From assembly GCA_934047225.1 (NCBI GenBank), contig OW203983.1, positions 310,001 to 374,000 on the forward strand: a DNA stretch of 64,000 nucleotides, read 5' to 3'. Within the stretch, counting starts at the first letter, position 1. Each line of letters begins with the position of its first letter. Of the stretch, positions 10,795-20,191 are shown in pieces. Position numbers and translations under genes: made by a program. The DNA is from Ypsolopha sequella (Eukaryota; Arthropoda; Insecta; Lepidoptera; Ypsolophidae). The notes under the pieces were generated by a model. The model saw nothing but the letters and a program-made list of their open reading frames with translations, was not told the DNA's origin and made no database searches.

Positions 10795-11160
10795 AAATTT
10801 GTGCAATGGAACTCAACTGCTTTACAACGAAAATATATTGAACCTTACATTCTTACTGGACGTGGCTCAGGTGAAACTGTTTTTATACCGCGTATACCAC
10901 TCATCCCCAATAACTTCCCGTTCTAATTCAAGCGCAGTTTCCAGCAGCTGTTTGCTTTGCGATGACTATAATATATAGTCCCAGGGTCAGACCCTTAAGG
11001 CTGCTGGCGTCAACGTAAGGTCTGATTGTTTTTCTCACGGCCAACTGTATGTGGCTTGCTCGCAGGTCAGTAATGCAAACAATCTTTTCATGCTAGTCCA
11101 AGATGGAAATACGGTAAATTTTGTATAAAAAGAAGATGTTTTATGTGGCTTAAATATATT
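10795..11160 (+). pseudogene. Helitron (Pif1-like) helicase C-terminal fragment
   Basis: About 10847-10915 reads 'ILTGRGSGETVFIPRIPLIP', and 10982 onward reads 'QGQTLKAAGVNVRS' then 'FSHGQLYVACSQVSNANNLF'. These are the last conserved motifs of the Pif1-family helicase in Helitron Rep/Hel proteins (Q-G-Q-T and H-G-Q-L-Y-V-A-x-S-R; here Q replaces the usual R). The two parts are out of frame with each other, and a TAA interrupts near 11128. In active elements this protein drives rolling-circle transposition; this is a dead fragment. No Helitron end could be assigned to it. Confidence 0.8.
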
Positions 11161-13597
11161 AAAATTAAAACTAGAGGCTTATTCGCAGTAACCTATTTTC
11201 GTAGCAAAGCTTGAAATAGAAGGGAAGGTTATCATTTGTGCACATAATAAAACTACTACGACTGTCCCTACTGTCTAATTACAGTATTCAAAATTATAAG
11301 TGTTGTAGTAAAGCTGATTTTGAAGGTTTTAGTTTTAGTTTGACGTTAGTATCTAACTTTACACTAAGTTGTGATTAAAACGAAGAGCCATTTTCAAGTC
11401 ACGAATTTATAAACGTCAAACTAAAAATCTACTAAATTTATGTTTGACAGCACTAATTTACTCAACTTACGTGTTTTGATATTTTCAAGGCACAGTTTAG
11501 AGCTGTCACTTGAGTAAATTTAAATAAACGTTATTAATTGACTAGTTTGTCACAAGATTGTGACTGATGCCGGACCCAAGATAGGGCCCGAAATATATCT
11601 TATTTTATTTGATTAAGTATATATGTATATATATATTTCTACATTTGAGTAAATTTAGTGTTTTTAGTAAGATTTTAATCAGCTGCTCATAAGGTCCCTC
11701 ATAAAAACTGACTAAATAATTTTCCGACGACTTATCCTGTATTATTATATATTATATATTAAAAATATATACGAGAAACAACCATCAAGCCGAGGTAGAA
11801 CAGCTTAATGTCGAACAGATCCACTTTTCATCTGAAGGGCAAGCAACATGTTGCCGATTTGACAAATTAAAAAATAAACATTTTATAAATTAGATTTAAT
11901 TAATTAAAACACCAAATGTTAAAATAATACATCGCAGTCCAGATCGGGACTCAGATCTATGTTACTCATGGTTTCTATAGGGTCCTGCCATTTTCGGGCG
12001 CACCAGCCCCATACCGACTAGGAGTAAATTTGGTCATCACTCGTGATCTCTACTCATAGATAACAGCAGTATCCAGGAAATGTTTTCGGCCATGCTGAGA
12101 ACTGCATCAGCCATGCCATTTAGGATCAAGTGTTCATTTATTCTCTTAGACCATCTTCATTGGACCTTGCATTTTCATGTTACACTTGCATCAATGGCCT
12201 CGGAACCATGCGCTGGACTGAAAATAAATATATCATGTTTAATTATGATTTTAAAAGAAACTATTTGGGGCCAAACACACAAAGTACGTTCTGCATACTG
12301 AATATTCAGAATGCACCTTCTTGACCGCCATAGTTTTGTAGATGTGCAGATCCAAGCCGTCACAAAGAATACAGTAACAAAAAGTGGCTCTATGTGGGCG
12401 GTCCCTTAGAAACTAAATGTGATTTCAAATAAGTCAGGGATGTAAACAAATACAGGCTAAGATGGTTATTGCTCAGCTCACAGCCTTGAGCTTACTTTTG
12501 CAAGGAACACCCTAAGTAAGCTGAAGTGGAAATCACATCAAAAGCATTTGTTGCGAGTAACCATATATAATTAAGTTATAGGAGATAAATCTTGCCACGG
12601 CTTAAGCATGCTGGGCGTATCTAAAATATTAAGTGATTTCTGGCTTCAAAGTTTCTCTGTTTTAGGCTTTAAAAGGAAAAAAATCAAAGATACATACTTG
12701 CTTGCTCCGTTATATCCAAAGAGTACATTATATGTTATATCTCTGGCACGTCCCAACGTATTATGGAGGGCGAGGTCTCTCCATATCTGCACTTGAGGAT
12801 AAACCCCGTTTCCTAGAAAAGCAGATAAACGTTAGCACCTAGTCCATTGAAGGGTTTTTAAAAGGTATTTTTGATATTATCTAGATCAAAAGTTACCACG
12901 CGCTAAAATCATGAGCATGTATGTAATCTCCAACATGAGCTTTGTCTGTCTTTCTCTTGTTCGACCTTCTCCTGCTGTTACTCAATTTTTGTAATTTCAA
13001 AAATTTCAAAGAAAAGAAAATAATTTGTCGTCTCGTCTCGTCTGTCAAAGTTGTTGAGTTTTGCCAGCACAATCATCTTCAAAATAACTTACATAACTAA
13101 AATAACTATGGATGTGACAGATAAAATTATTTAATTTTGATAATGATCAATTCTGGTAATCTTTCTTGAAGAATTTTATCAGTAGGTTGTCCTAAAACAA
13201 TGTACCAGTTAAAACCCTGGGGAAAATACTAAAATATTAAAATAGAATAATTTACAACATGGTCGTAATTCTACCAAGAAGTAGAAATACTGATTGTTTG
13301 CCATACTGACCAAATGGAATCACTCGTAATGTTATTATTGTCAATATTATTGTTGATTAATGGTGCATTCTTATCTGTGGTCTGTTATCTGTGTATTAAA
13401 CTTAGGGGTGACCTAAAAGCTTGATAATTTTAGTTAGTGTGCCCTTCAAAATAGCAAAAAATAGTGCTGTCATTTAACATTAAGTTTTTTAGTAGGTTTC
13501 TTATCTTCGCGGACGAAGTCCCGGGCAACAATTATAATAAATAAATATTTTTTTTACCACTATAATAAATTAAAATTGTAAGTTAAGTATATAAAAT
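11161..13597. other. non-coding interval, weak repeat traces
   Basis: No gene. About 11310-11460 contains related but diverged MITE sequence (GAAGGTTTTAGTTTTAGTTTGACG and later its partial complement). About 13490-13530 has the CTTCGCGGACGAAGTCCCGGGCAAC tail typical of an abundant lepidopteran repeat. Short frames around 12080-12800 show no motif. Confidence 0.5.
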
Positions 13598-14040
13598 TGT
13601 AGTGGACTGTATTGAAACTTCTTTTAGATTTTTCTTCTTTTATTATTCTTCTTGTAATGCTCAGTACTGAATGACAAACCGCGGGTTAGGCCCGCCTTAT
13701 ATACTTGCCGTTTTGCACACGGCACTAATCTTATATCTATTTCTTTCTTACATATGTGTGCATCCTTGTCTTAGGTTTTTATTAAGAAAACTCGTCATAA
13801 TTTATTCATTCCTATAGCTAGACATAATACAATATTTTTCCCTAATTCTATATGATATTCTTAATCTATTTACATTTATTTATTTGTTCTAAAATCATTA
13901 TTTTTATGTTAAAAACGCGAAAAACATTTTGTTGCGTCTGTACGGTAACGCCGCGCTAGCATACCCTAAATCTTCGTTAGTTCCTTTCGTTGCCTGCAGA
14001 GGGCGTGTGAAGTTGACCTTTGTTGCATCCGTCGCTAACA
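13598..14040 (-). repeat. 3' LTR of the BEL element
   Basis: Complete 443-bp LTR, TG...CA. The end of the pol frame runs 64 bases into it. It contains the uninterrupted sequence (CAAACCGC-GGGTTAGG-CCCGCCTT, 13675-13698) that shows what the LINE insertion removed from the other LTR. Confidence 0.95.
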
Positions 14041-16952
14041 GTCTCCCCGCCGTGCGCAGCACCATCCTTCGGTCGCGACGATGCAGGAACCAGCACGATG
14101 ATCCGTGACACCGGTCTCCTAAATGTTCCGCCAGCTGTTCGGACTTCGATGATTCTCGTTCTTCCGTCAGGTCCTGGTACCGTCTTCGTTACTTCTCCTC
14201 TAGGCCACAGGTTCCTTGGCAGCGTTCCGTCCGCGATGAGTACGATGTCTCCTTCGGCGACTGCTGTAGCTTGTCGGAGGCCTCCGCGACGTAGAAGTAG
14301 TTCTGGGAGGTACTCCTTCATCCATCTGTGCCAAAAGTGGTCTGCAAGACGCTGCGCAGTTCTCCAGTCCGCCTTCCCAATCATTACTTTGTCGTCGAAT
14401 GTTCCAATGACTGGTGCTCCGTTTGATCGTCCCAGGAGGAAGTGGTTTGGCGTTAGGCTTTCTTCATCTGCTGGATCGGTGCTCACGTTCGTCAATGGTC
14501 TGGAGTTAACCATGTGCTCTATTTCAGTGAGCAGTGTGTGCAGTGTTTCTTCAGATGGCGCCTTCTCTTTGAGCGTAGCGTAGAGTGCAGTCTTGACTGT
14601 TCTGATCATTCGCTCCCATGCTCCTGCCATGTTTGGTGCTCCTGGCGGTACGAATTTCCAGCGAATTCCTAGGCCTTGAATCTTCTGCTCTGGGTCTTCT
14701 TTCTTCATCTTCTCGAACTCTTCTTTCAGCTCACGTTCTGCTCCGACGAAATTTGTTCCGTTGTCGCTGTAGAGTGTAGCCGGTGTTCCTCTTCTTGCTG
14801 CCATCCTTCTCAGTGCCATGATCATGGAACTGGTGCTGAGTGTTTGCGCCAGCTCTAAGTGTATTGCTCTTGTAGTGAGGCAAGTGAAGAGTACGCCCCA
14901 GCGTTTTTCATTTCGTCGGCCTATGGTGATCTTCATTGGCCCAAAGTAGTCGACAGCGGCGTATGTAAATGGTCGTCGATGATGTTGTAGTCGTTCTCCT
15001 GGTAGGTCTCCCGTCGGTGGTCTCTGCGGTGTGTTTTTCTTCATACGGCACCACTGGCATTGATGAATCAGTTTTCTGATGCTAGATCTTATCCCTGTGA
15101 TGTAGTATCGTTGCCGTAGTTCGTTCATCACCGTCGCATGGTTTCCGTGGTAACAGCGTCTATGATAATCTTCCATAATCAGGCGTGTGATTCTGTGTCT
15201 TCCTTCCAGCACTGCGGGTTTCTTCACAGTGTCTTGTACGCCAGTAACCTTTTCGATGCGGCCTTTGACTCGGAGTACTTCTTCCTCATCTAAATAGACT
15301 TCGAATCTGCTGAGTTTGCTTGATTTCTTCAATAGTTGGTTCTTCTTTAGGTTATTGATTTCTTCGCTAAAGCAGTCTTCTTGGCTCTTCTTTATTAAAA
15401 GTATTTCTGCTCGTCTTATGTATGACTCGTCTATTGGTAAAAATTTCTTTTCTTCTATCTTCTTGGGCTGCGTGATCCTCTTCTTCTTCTCTTTTTTGGA
15501 ATAGGGTTTCCAGTTCTTGTCTTCATGTGCAGCCATTATGACATGCTTCTTTCTGCAGATGTCGATGAACATGAGAACTCTTGCCATGGTTTTCAGTAGT
15601 TTCTTCCATGTTGAGAAGCGCTCTTCATCTGGAGTGGACGGTTGTAGACAATTAACGGTTGCTACTCTTTCTATTTTCTCTTCTCCTGTTGGCTCCACCT
15701 TGTTCTGGAATCTGTTTATTGGCCAGTTCTCCTCTGTTGTCTGCAGGAAGGATGGTCCGGTAAACCACGCAGATTGTTCGGCGAAATCTCTTGGAACACC
15801 ACGGGTGGCTTCATCGGCTGGATTCTGTTTAGTAGGGACCCATCTCCATTCTTCTGGTTTGGTAAGGTCTTCTATTTCAGCCAATCTGTGCGCCACGAAG
15901 GTCTTGAATTTTCTTGGCTCTGTCTTGATCCATTGTAGTACTGTACTGGAGTCTGACCAAAAAACTTTCTTCTTTATTTCTAGGTCTGTTTCTTCGGTTA
16001 TACTTCTGGCCAGCCTGCTGCCAAGTAAAGCGGATTGCAGCTCAAGACGTGGGACCGAGATTGGCTTTGTTGGCGTGACCTTGGCTTTTCCTGCGATGAG
16101 CACGACTCTAATGCTGCCGTCTTCTTCAGTGGTTCTCCAGTATACGGCGGCTGCGTATGCTTCCTCGCTGGCATCTACGAACGTATGAAGCTCTCCATGG
16201 GTGACGGTCTTCGTTAGGCTTCTTGGGATTCTCAATGTTCGAAGTCTTGTTAGTTCTGCCAGATAATTCTTCCACGCAGGTATGATTTCGTCTCCAACTT
16301 CTTGATCCCATCCAATTCCAGTCTTCCATAGTTTCTGTACTATTTTCTTCCCTTGTACTAGGACCGATGCCAATAGACCAATTGGATCAAAAGTGGACAT
16401 CACGGCGCTCATGACTTGTCTCTTCGTTGGCTTCTTTTCACCGTTGAGGATGTCTGTCGGAGTGTTCCTGAGAGTGACGTTGAAAGCCAATGCATCTTCT
16501 TCTGTCTTCCATAATAATCCCAGAGTTTTTTCTTCGGTTTCTTGCGTCAGCTTAACTTCAGTCTTGTTTTCTTCTGTGGTTATTTGTTCTAGAAGAGACT
16601 TTTCGTTGCTTGCCCATCCTCGGAGTTGAAAACCCGCCTTCTTGTGGATGTGATCAACTTGTTTGGCAATTCTTGCAGCTTCTTCTTTTGAGGTGAAACT
16701 CTGGAGATAGTCGTCCATGTAGTGATTTCTGACGATTGCTCTGCTTGCTTCAGGGTATTTGTCGCTGAATTCCATTGCGTTTTTGTTCTTGACAAATATT
16801 GCAGTTGCTGGCGATGAGGTTGCTCCGAAGATCACCGAAGTCATTCTATATTCCTCTGTTTTGTCATTTTGATTTGTCCACAGGAATCTGAGGCTGTCTC
16901 GATCTTCCTCTCTGATCTTGATCTGTAGAAACATCTCTTTGATGTCTGCCAT
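13977..16952 (-). CDS. BEL/Pao pol: RT, RNase H, integrase, DUF5641
   Basis: A 991-residue frame that starts at an internal methionine of the polyprotein. It opens with the RT motif 'MADIKEMFLQIKIREED' and has the YMDD box at about 16708-16725. RNase H follows ('HTFVDASEEAYAAAVYW', later 'VFWSDSSTVLQWI'). The integrase has an H-H-C-C finger ('RCYHGNHATVMNELR', 'CQWCRMKK') and a D-D-E core ('AAVDYFGP', 'YSDNGTNF', 'GAWERMIRTVK'). The end is the DUF5641 domain usual in BEL ('LPRNLWPRGEVTK'). The upstream gag-protease frame is in the same reading frame, separated by one TGA and 25 further codons (16953-17027), so the polyprotein would be one unit without that stop. Its role is to copy the element RNA and insert the cDNA. 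Confidence 0.93.
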   Translation of the reverse strand: MADIKEMFLQIKIREEDRDSLRFLWTNQNDKTEEYRMTSVIFGATSSPATAIFVKNKNAMEFSDKYPEASRAIVRNHYMDDYLQSFTSKEEAARIAKQVDHIHKKAGFQLRGWASNEKSLLEQITTEENKTEVKLTQETEEKTLGLLWKTEEDALAFNVTLRNTPTDILNGEKKPTKRQVMSAVMSTFDPIGLLASVLVQGKKIVQKLWKTGIGWDQEVGDEIIPAWKNYLAELTRLRTLRIPRSLTKTVTHGELHTFVDASEEAYAAAVYWRTTEEDGSIRVVLIAGKAKVTPTKPISVPRLELQSALLGSRLARSITEETDLEIKKKVFWSDSSTVLQWIKTEPRKFKTFVAHRLAEIEDLTKPEEWRWVPTKQNPADEATRGVPRDFAEQSAWFTGPSFLQTTEENWPINRFQNKVEPTGEEKIERVATVNCLQPSTPDEERFSTWKKLLKTMARVLMFIDICRKKHVIMAAHEDKNWKPYSKKEKKKRITQPKKIEEKKFLPIDESYIRRAEILLIKKSQEDCFSEEINNLKKNQLLKKSSKLSRFEVYLDEEEVLRVKGRIEKVTGVQDTVKKPAVLEGRHRITRLIMEDYHRRCYHGNHATVMNELRQRYYITGIRSSIRKLIHQCQWCRMKKNTPQRPPTGDLPGERLQHHRRPFTYAAVDYFGPMKITIGRRNEKRWGVLFTCLTTRAIHLELAQTLSTSSMIMALRRMAARRGTPATLYSDNGTNFVGAERELKEEFEKMKKEDPEQKIQGLGIRWKFVPPGAPNMAGAWERMIRTVKTALYATLKEKAPSEETLHTLLTEIEHMVNSRPLTNVSTDPADEESLTPNHFLLGRSNGAPVIGTFDDKVMIGKADWRTAQRLADHFWHRWMKEYLPELLLRRGGLRQATAVAEGDIVLIADGTLPRNLWPRGEVTKTVPGPDGRTRIIEVRTAGGTFRRPVSRIIVLVPASSRPKDGAAHGGETVSDGCNKGQLHTPSAGNERN

Positions 16953-17027
16953 AATTGCGATGGGTTTTTCTCGGAAGCGAACTAAGACGCCGAACAGGGA
17001 TTGCAGCTGATCTGGTCCTGGTCCTGT

Positions 17028-19766
17028 TCATTGGAAGCGTGCCGCTGCGTCGAAGACAATTCTGATCTTCTTCTTTGTTGGATGAGTTACGGCGAAGTGC
17101 GGTAAGTAGAATGTCCTCTTGTTCTCTTTCTTTGGTGGAGGGGCTTCTTCGGCGTATCCGCTGTCAATGAGATGTTGGATCTGCTGTCGATATTGAGTCT
17201 TCATTTCTTCGTCTTGGTTCAGCTTCTTTTCTATTGACTTCAGTCTTCTCAGGGCGTGGGTGTGATTGTTCGGTAGTGTTTCTTCTTTGCTGGCCCACAG
17301 CAGTCCCGTTTCAAATCTTCCATCTTGAAGTCTTCTTGTGGTTGTGTTCAGAATCATCAGAGCCTTCTCTTCTGGGTCAGTGCTCGGTTGTTTCGGTTGT
17401 ACTCCTAGTGCGTCGATGCTGAAGTGATGCCTTATCATTTTCTCTATTTCATCTTCGCTTCTCTCTTCCATGCAGTGATTGACAAAGTTAACTGGAACGG
17501 AGATGCCTGCGTGAACGCCATGGAGTACCCATCCGAGGTTTGTCTGTGAGGCGACAGGTTGAGATGGTCTTCCTTTGATTATCTTTCTGCTGACGATAAG
17601 ATCCCAGTTGTCTTGCCCAATGATCATCTTGGGTGCTTCAGGTGCGAAGGTGATTTGTTTCTCTATCTGCTTGAGATGTTTGCATGCTTCAATATCTTCT
17701 TTCTGGACTTGCTGGAGTGGCAACTTCAAGTCTTCTATAGTTCTCACGTTGGTGATGTTTCTCTTGTTGCTGCGATGAAGTCCTCTTATCTTCAAGTCGA
17801 CTCGTAGGGAACTGAGTGTGGTGACTTTACCGCCGCCCACGGTGCTGATGCTCAGCCTCTCTGGTTCACCCCTGACTCCTATCTTCCTAGCTACATCACT
17901 GTTTAGCATAGTGATGGTTGATCCCTCGTCCAAGAGTGCCAGTATCTTCTGAGAGCCCTCGGGTCCGTAAACTTCAACGGGAATGATCTTGAGATAGGCT
18001 GTGAGTGGCGCTGCGACGGACAGTACTGCAGTGTTGACGGTCTCCTCAGTTTTCTTATCTTCTAATGGTTTCTCCCTTTGTTCTCTGGGTTTCTCGACTT
18101 GTTCTTTCTTCTCTGGGTTATGCAAAGTAAGGTGATGGCTTCTCTTGCAGATCTTGCATGGTGGACTGCGGCAGCTTGTTCTTTGGTGACGCTTTCTCAG
18201 GCAACGGAAACAGAGTTTGTTTTCCATTGCCATCTTCCATCTTTTCTCGTTGTCTGCTGCTATGAATTTCTTGCATTCGTGTGACCAATGTTCTTCAGTG
18301 CAAAATATGCAGGTCTTCTTTTTCTCTTCTTGTACTGAAGCAGTGGTCTCTTCTTTCTCTTCCTTGACGTGATGTGCTTGTGCGAAGCGCGTGTTCGATC
18401 TGTTGAAGCTCTTCGTTTTCTCTACTTCCGCTGGTGTGTATGGTCCGCAGAGGTCTGCTTCCGTACTGAGGAACCGGTCGATCTTGAGGAGTTCTGGTTC
18501 TTCATGGTCGGTGCACCTCGCTCTGAAGTCGTACCATCGGTGCTTGGTGATCGGTGTGAGCTTCTCGATGATGCTTCTGCACATCTCAGGTGAGTGGAGA
18601 TATTGCGGCATTGAAAGTGCCTTGATAGTCGCCACGACGTTGTTGACGCGACTAGCGAAGATGCATGTGTCTCGTGGGTTCTCGTTCAGTGATGCATGTT
18701 TCTTGATCTTCTCCATCTCGGCCAATACTATCGCGTCGGGTTTCCCAAAGCGTCGTTCTAATGCTGTGATGACGTCCTCGGGTCGTGATGTTAGCATCAG
18801 CAAACTCTTCACAGCTTCTCTTGCCGGCCCAGTGATGCTCTTCCTCAGCCTTGCCATGTTCTGTGTTTCGGAGTACAGGGCTGTGGTCTCTCTGTATTGT
18901 TTCTTGAATATGAGCCATTCTTCAATGTTTCCGCTGAACGATGGTAGATCTTGCGTGTATGCGTGGAGTGAGACTGGTTGACGTGATGCGTTGTTCTGTG
19001 TTGCTTCTAAAATTGCATCAGCCAGGATCTGTATGTCGCTCTTCTTGGTGTCGCTTCTCATTTCTTCAAACGGTGCTGTTGTCACGTGGTCACGTGGCTT
19101 CGGCCCCATAGAAGGTTGAGGTTCTTGCGGCATGTCGGGTTCTTGATTCTTCATAGTGTCGTCGATCCATCGCTCTACATTTATTGATTTCTCCAGCTCC
19201 AAGACTTCGTCGGGTTCTTCTTCTGAATCAAGAGCCAACAGTTCTGCCTGTGCCCTTATCAGCTCCGTTCGAGCTTTTTCTTCTTCAAGCTTCTGCATAG
19301 CGAGTCTGTATTTGGCCTCAGCTTCAAGCTTTCTGCGACTACGGGATGACGTCGTCGATCTTGCCACGGTGGTATCTTTCCTCCCTAACGGTGCACGGTG
19401 GGCTCCAGCGGGCGGTAGGATTCGTTCTTCGTGTGTCGTGGTGTGCTTCGTAGCTTCGGCTTCCTTGACGGTGCTTGCAGTGGCTGAAGGCGTCACGGAG
19501 CATGCGGGTGGCGCAGGGGGTGCGGGCAGCCCGGGGGGTGCGAGCAGCGTGAGGGGTGCGGGGTTCGCAATACCCTCGGTCGGGTGTGCGGGCCTCTCGG
19601 AGTCTGACGGCGACGCGGGATTCTCGAAGTGTAGTATGCCTGTAGCCTCGACGTCAGTAGTGCCACCGGTGGTCGTACTATGGGTAGCCGTTGGCGGGTC
19701 GTGAGTCGTCCTCAAGGCAGCTCTTGCATCCTTGTCCCTCGACGTCGTGGAGCGTGTGACCGGCAT
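17028..19766 (-). CDS. BEL/Pao gag-protease and start of RT
   Basis: A 912-residue frame from the methionine at 19766 (MPVTRSTTSRDKDAR); the longer upstream extension runs through the LTR and the LINE poly-A and is an artefact. A Pro/Ala-rich N-terminus and a charged coiled coil ('KLEAEAKYRLAMQKLEEEK') precede a DUF1759 gag domain ('LPSFSGNIEEWLIFKKQY'). Two zinc-finger clusters follow (CIFCTEEHWSHEC and CFRCLRKRHQRTSC). The aspartic protease-like DUF1758 domain has 'ALLDEGSTITML' (about 17915-17945). The frame ends in RT at 'RIVFDAAARFQ' with TGA. Compared with BEL relatives, about ten residues normally found between this point and 'TGP.QLQSL' seem to be missing, so there is probably a small deletion as well as the stop. 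Confidence 0.9.
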   Translation of the reverse strand: MPVTRSTTSRDKDARAALRTTHDPPTATHSTTTGGTTDVEATGILHFENPASPSDSERPAHPTEGIANPAPLTLLAPPGLPAPPAPPACSVTPSATASTVKEAEATKHTTTHEERILPPAGAHRAPLGRKDTTVARSTTSSRSRRKLEAEAKYRLAMQKLEEEKARTELIRAQAELLALDSEEEPDEVLELEKSINVERWIDDTMKNQEPDMPQEPQPSMGPKPRDHVTTAPFEEMRSDTKKSDIQILADAILEATQNNASRQPVSLHAYTQDLPSFSGNIEEWLIFKKQYRETTALYSETQNMARLRKSITGPAREAVKSLLMLTSRPEDVITALERRFGKPDAIVLAEMEKIKKHASLNENPRDTCIFASRVNNVVATIKALSMPQYLHSPEMCRSIIEKLTPITKHRWYDFRARCTDHEEPELLKIDRFLSTEADLCGPYTPAEVEKTKSFNRSNTRFAQAHHVKEEKEETTASVQEEKKKTCIFCTEEHWSHECKKFIAADNEKRWKMAMENKLCFRCLRKRHQRTSCRSPPCKICKRSHHLTLHNPEKKEQVEKPREQREKPLEDKKTEETVNTAVLSVAAPLTAYLKIIPVEVYGPEGSQKILALLDEGSTITMLNSDVARKIGVRGEPERLSISTVGGGKVTTLSSLRVDLKIRGLHRSNKRNITNVRTIEDLKLPLQQVQKEDIEACKHLKQIEKQITFAPEAPKMIIGQDNWDLIVSRKIIKGRPSQPVASQTNLGWVLHGVHAGISVPVNFVNHCMEERSEDEIEKMIRHHFSIDALGVQPKQPSTDPEEKALMILNTTTRRLQDGRFETGLLWASKEETLPNNHTHALRRLKSIEKKLNQDEEMKTQYRQQIQHLIDSGYAEEAPPPKKENKRTFYLPHFAVTHPTKKKIRIVFDAAARFQ

Positions 19767-19811
19767 TGTTCCCAGGATCTTGATTCTCGACGAAAATATT
19801 CTTCCTTCAGT

Positions 19812-19832
19812 GATCCGGCTTCCGAAGGTCCA
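19812..19832 (-). promoter_or_regulatory. candidate tRNA primer-binding site of the BEL element
   Basis: Five bases inside the 5' LTR edge the minus strand reads TGGACCTTCGGAAGCCGGAT. It starts with the TGG expected to pair with a tRNA CCA end. It resembles the 3' end of insect tRNA-Tyr (…CCGGCT..CGAAGGACCA) with a few differences; the tRNA identity is inferred from memory of tRNA ends only. Confidence 0.5.
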
Positions 19833-19837
19833 AAAAC

Positions 19838-19922
19838 TGTAGTGGACTGTATTGAAACTTCTTTTAGATTTTTCTTCTTTTATTATTCTTCTTGTAATGC
19901 TCAGTACTGAATGACAAACCGC
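19838..19922 (-). repeat. 5' LTR of the BEL element, first piece
   Basis: 85 bases matching 13598-13682. The match stops at CAAACCGC, exactly where the LINE poly-T tract starts. Confidence 0.95.
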
Positions 19923-20013
19923 TTTTTTTTTTTTTTTTTTTTTTTTTTTGCGCCCAAGCAAGGCACCCTCCGGAGGTCACGGTGGGAGGGAGGTGGAGAA
20001 TGCTCATAGCATA

Positions 20014-20035
20014 CCAACGTAACCGGTTACGTTGG
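20014..20035 (-). repeat. 22-bp perfect palindrome in the LINE 3' UTR
   Basis: CCAACGTAACC followed by its exact reverse complement. It lies in the non-coding 3' end between ORF2 and the poly-A tail. A stem-loop here could be read by the element's own reverse transcriptase, as 3' UTR structures are in several LINEs; that role is inference. Confidence 0.7.
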
Positions 20036-20191
20036 TTATGTGGGACTCACTGAGTGCCTACCCACTAAACTCCACCTAATTTGGTTTGGCCCATACGGGT
20101 CTTAAAACCTTTATCAGAAGCGACCCCCTCTGGGGAAAGGGGGCGCTAGCGGAGCCCTATAGGGGCATCCGCTGGATAAGAACACTAAGTG

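Noticed and set aside
14020..14583. Long + strand frames opposite the BEL genes (also 15517-16188, 18391-18981, 19156-19704)
   Set aside because: Antisense shadows of pol and gag with no family motif.
19767..19961. The extra 65 residues before MPVTRS, with a poly-lysine run
   Set aside because: This is the LTR plus the LINE poly-A tract read through; the insertion came later, so it is not part of the gag protein.
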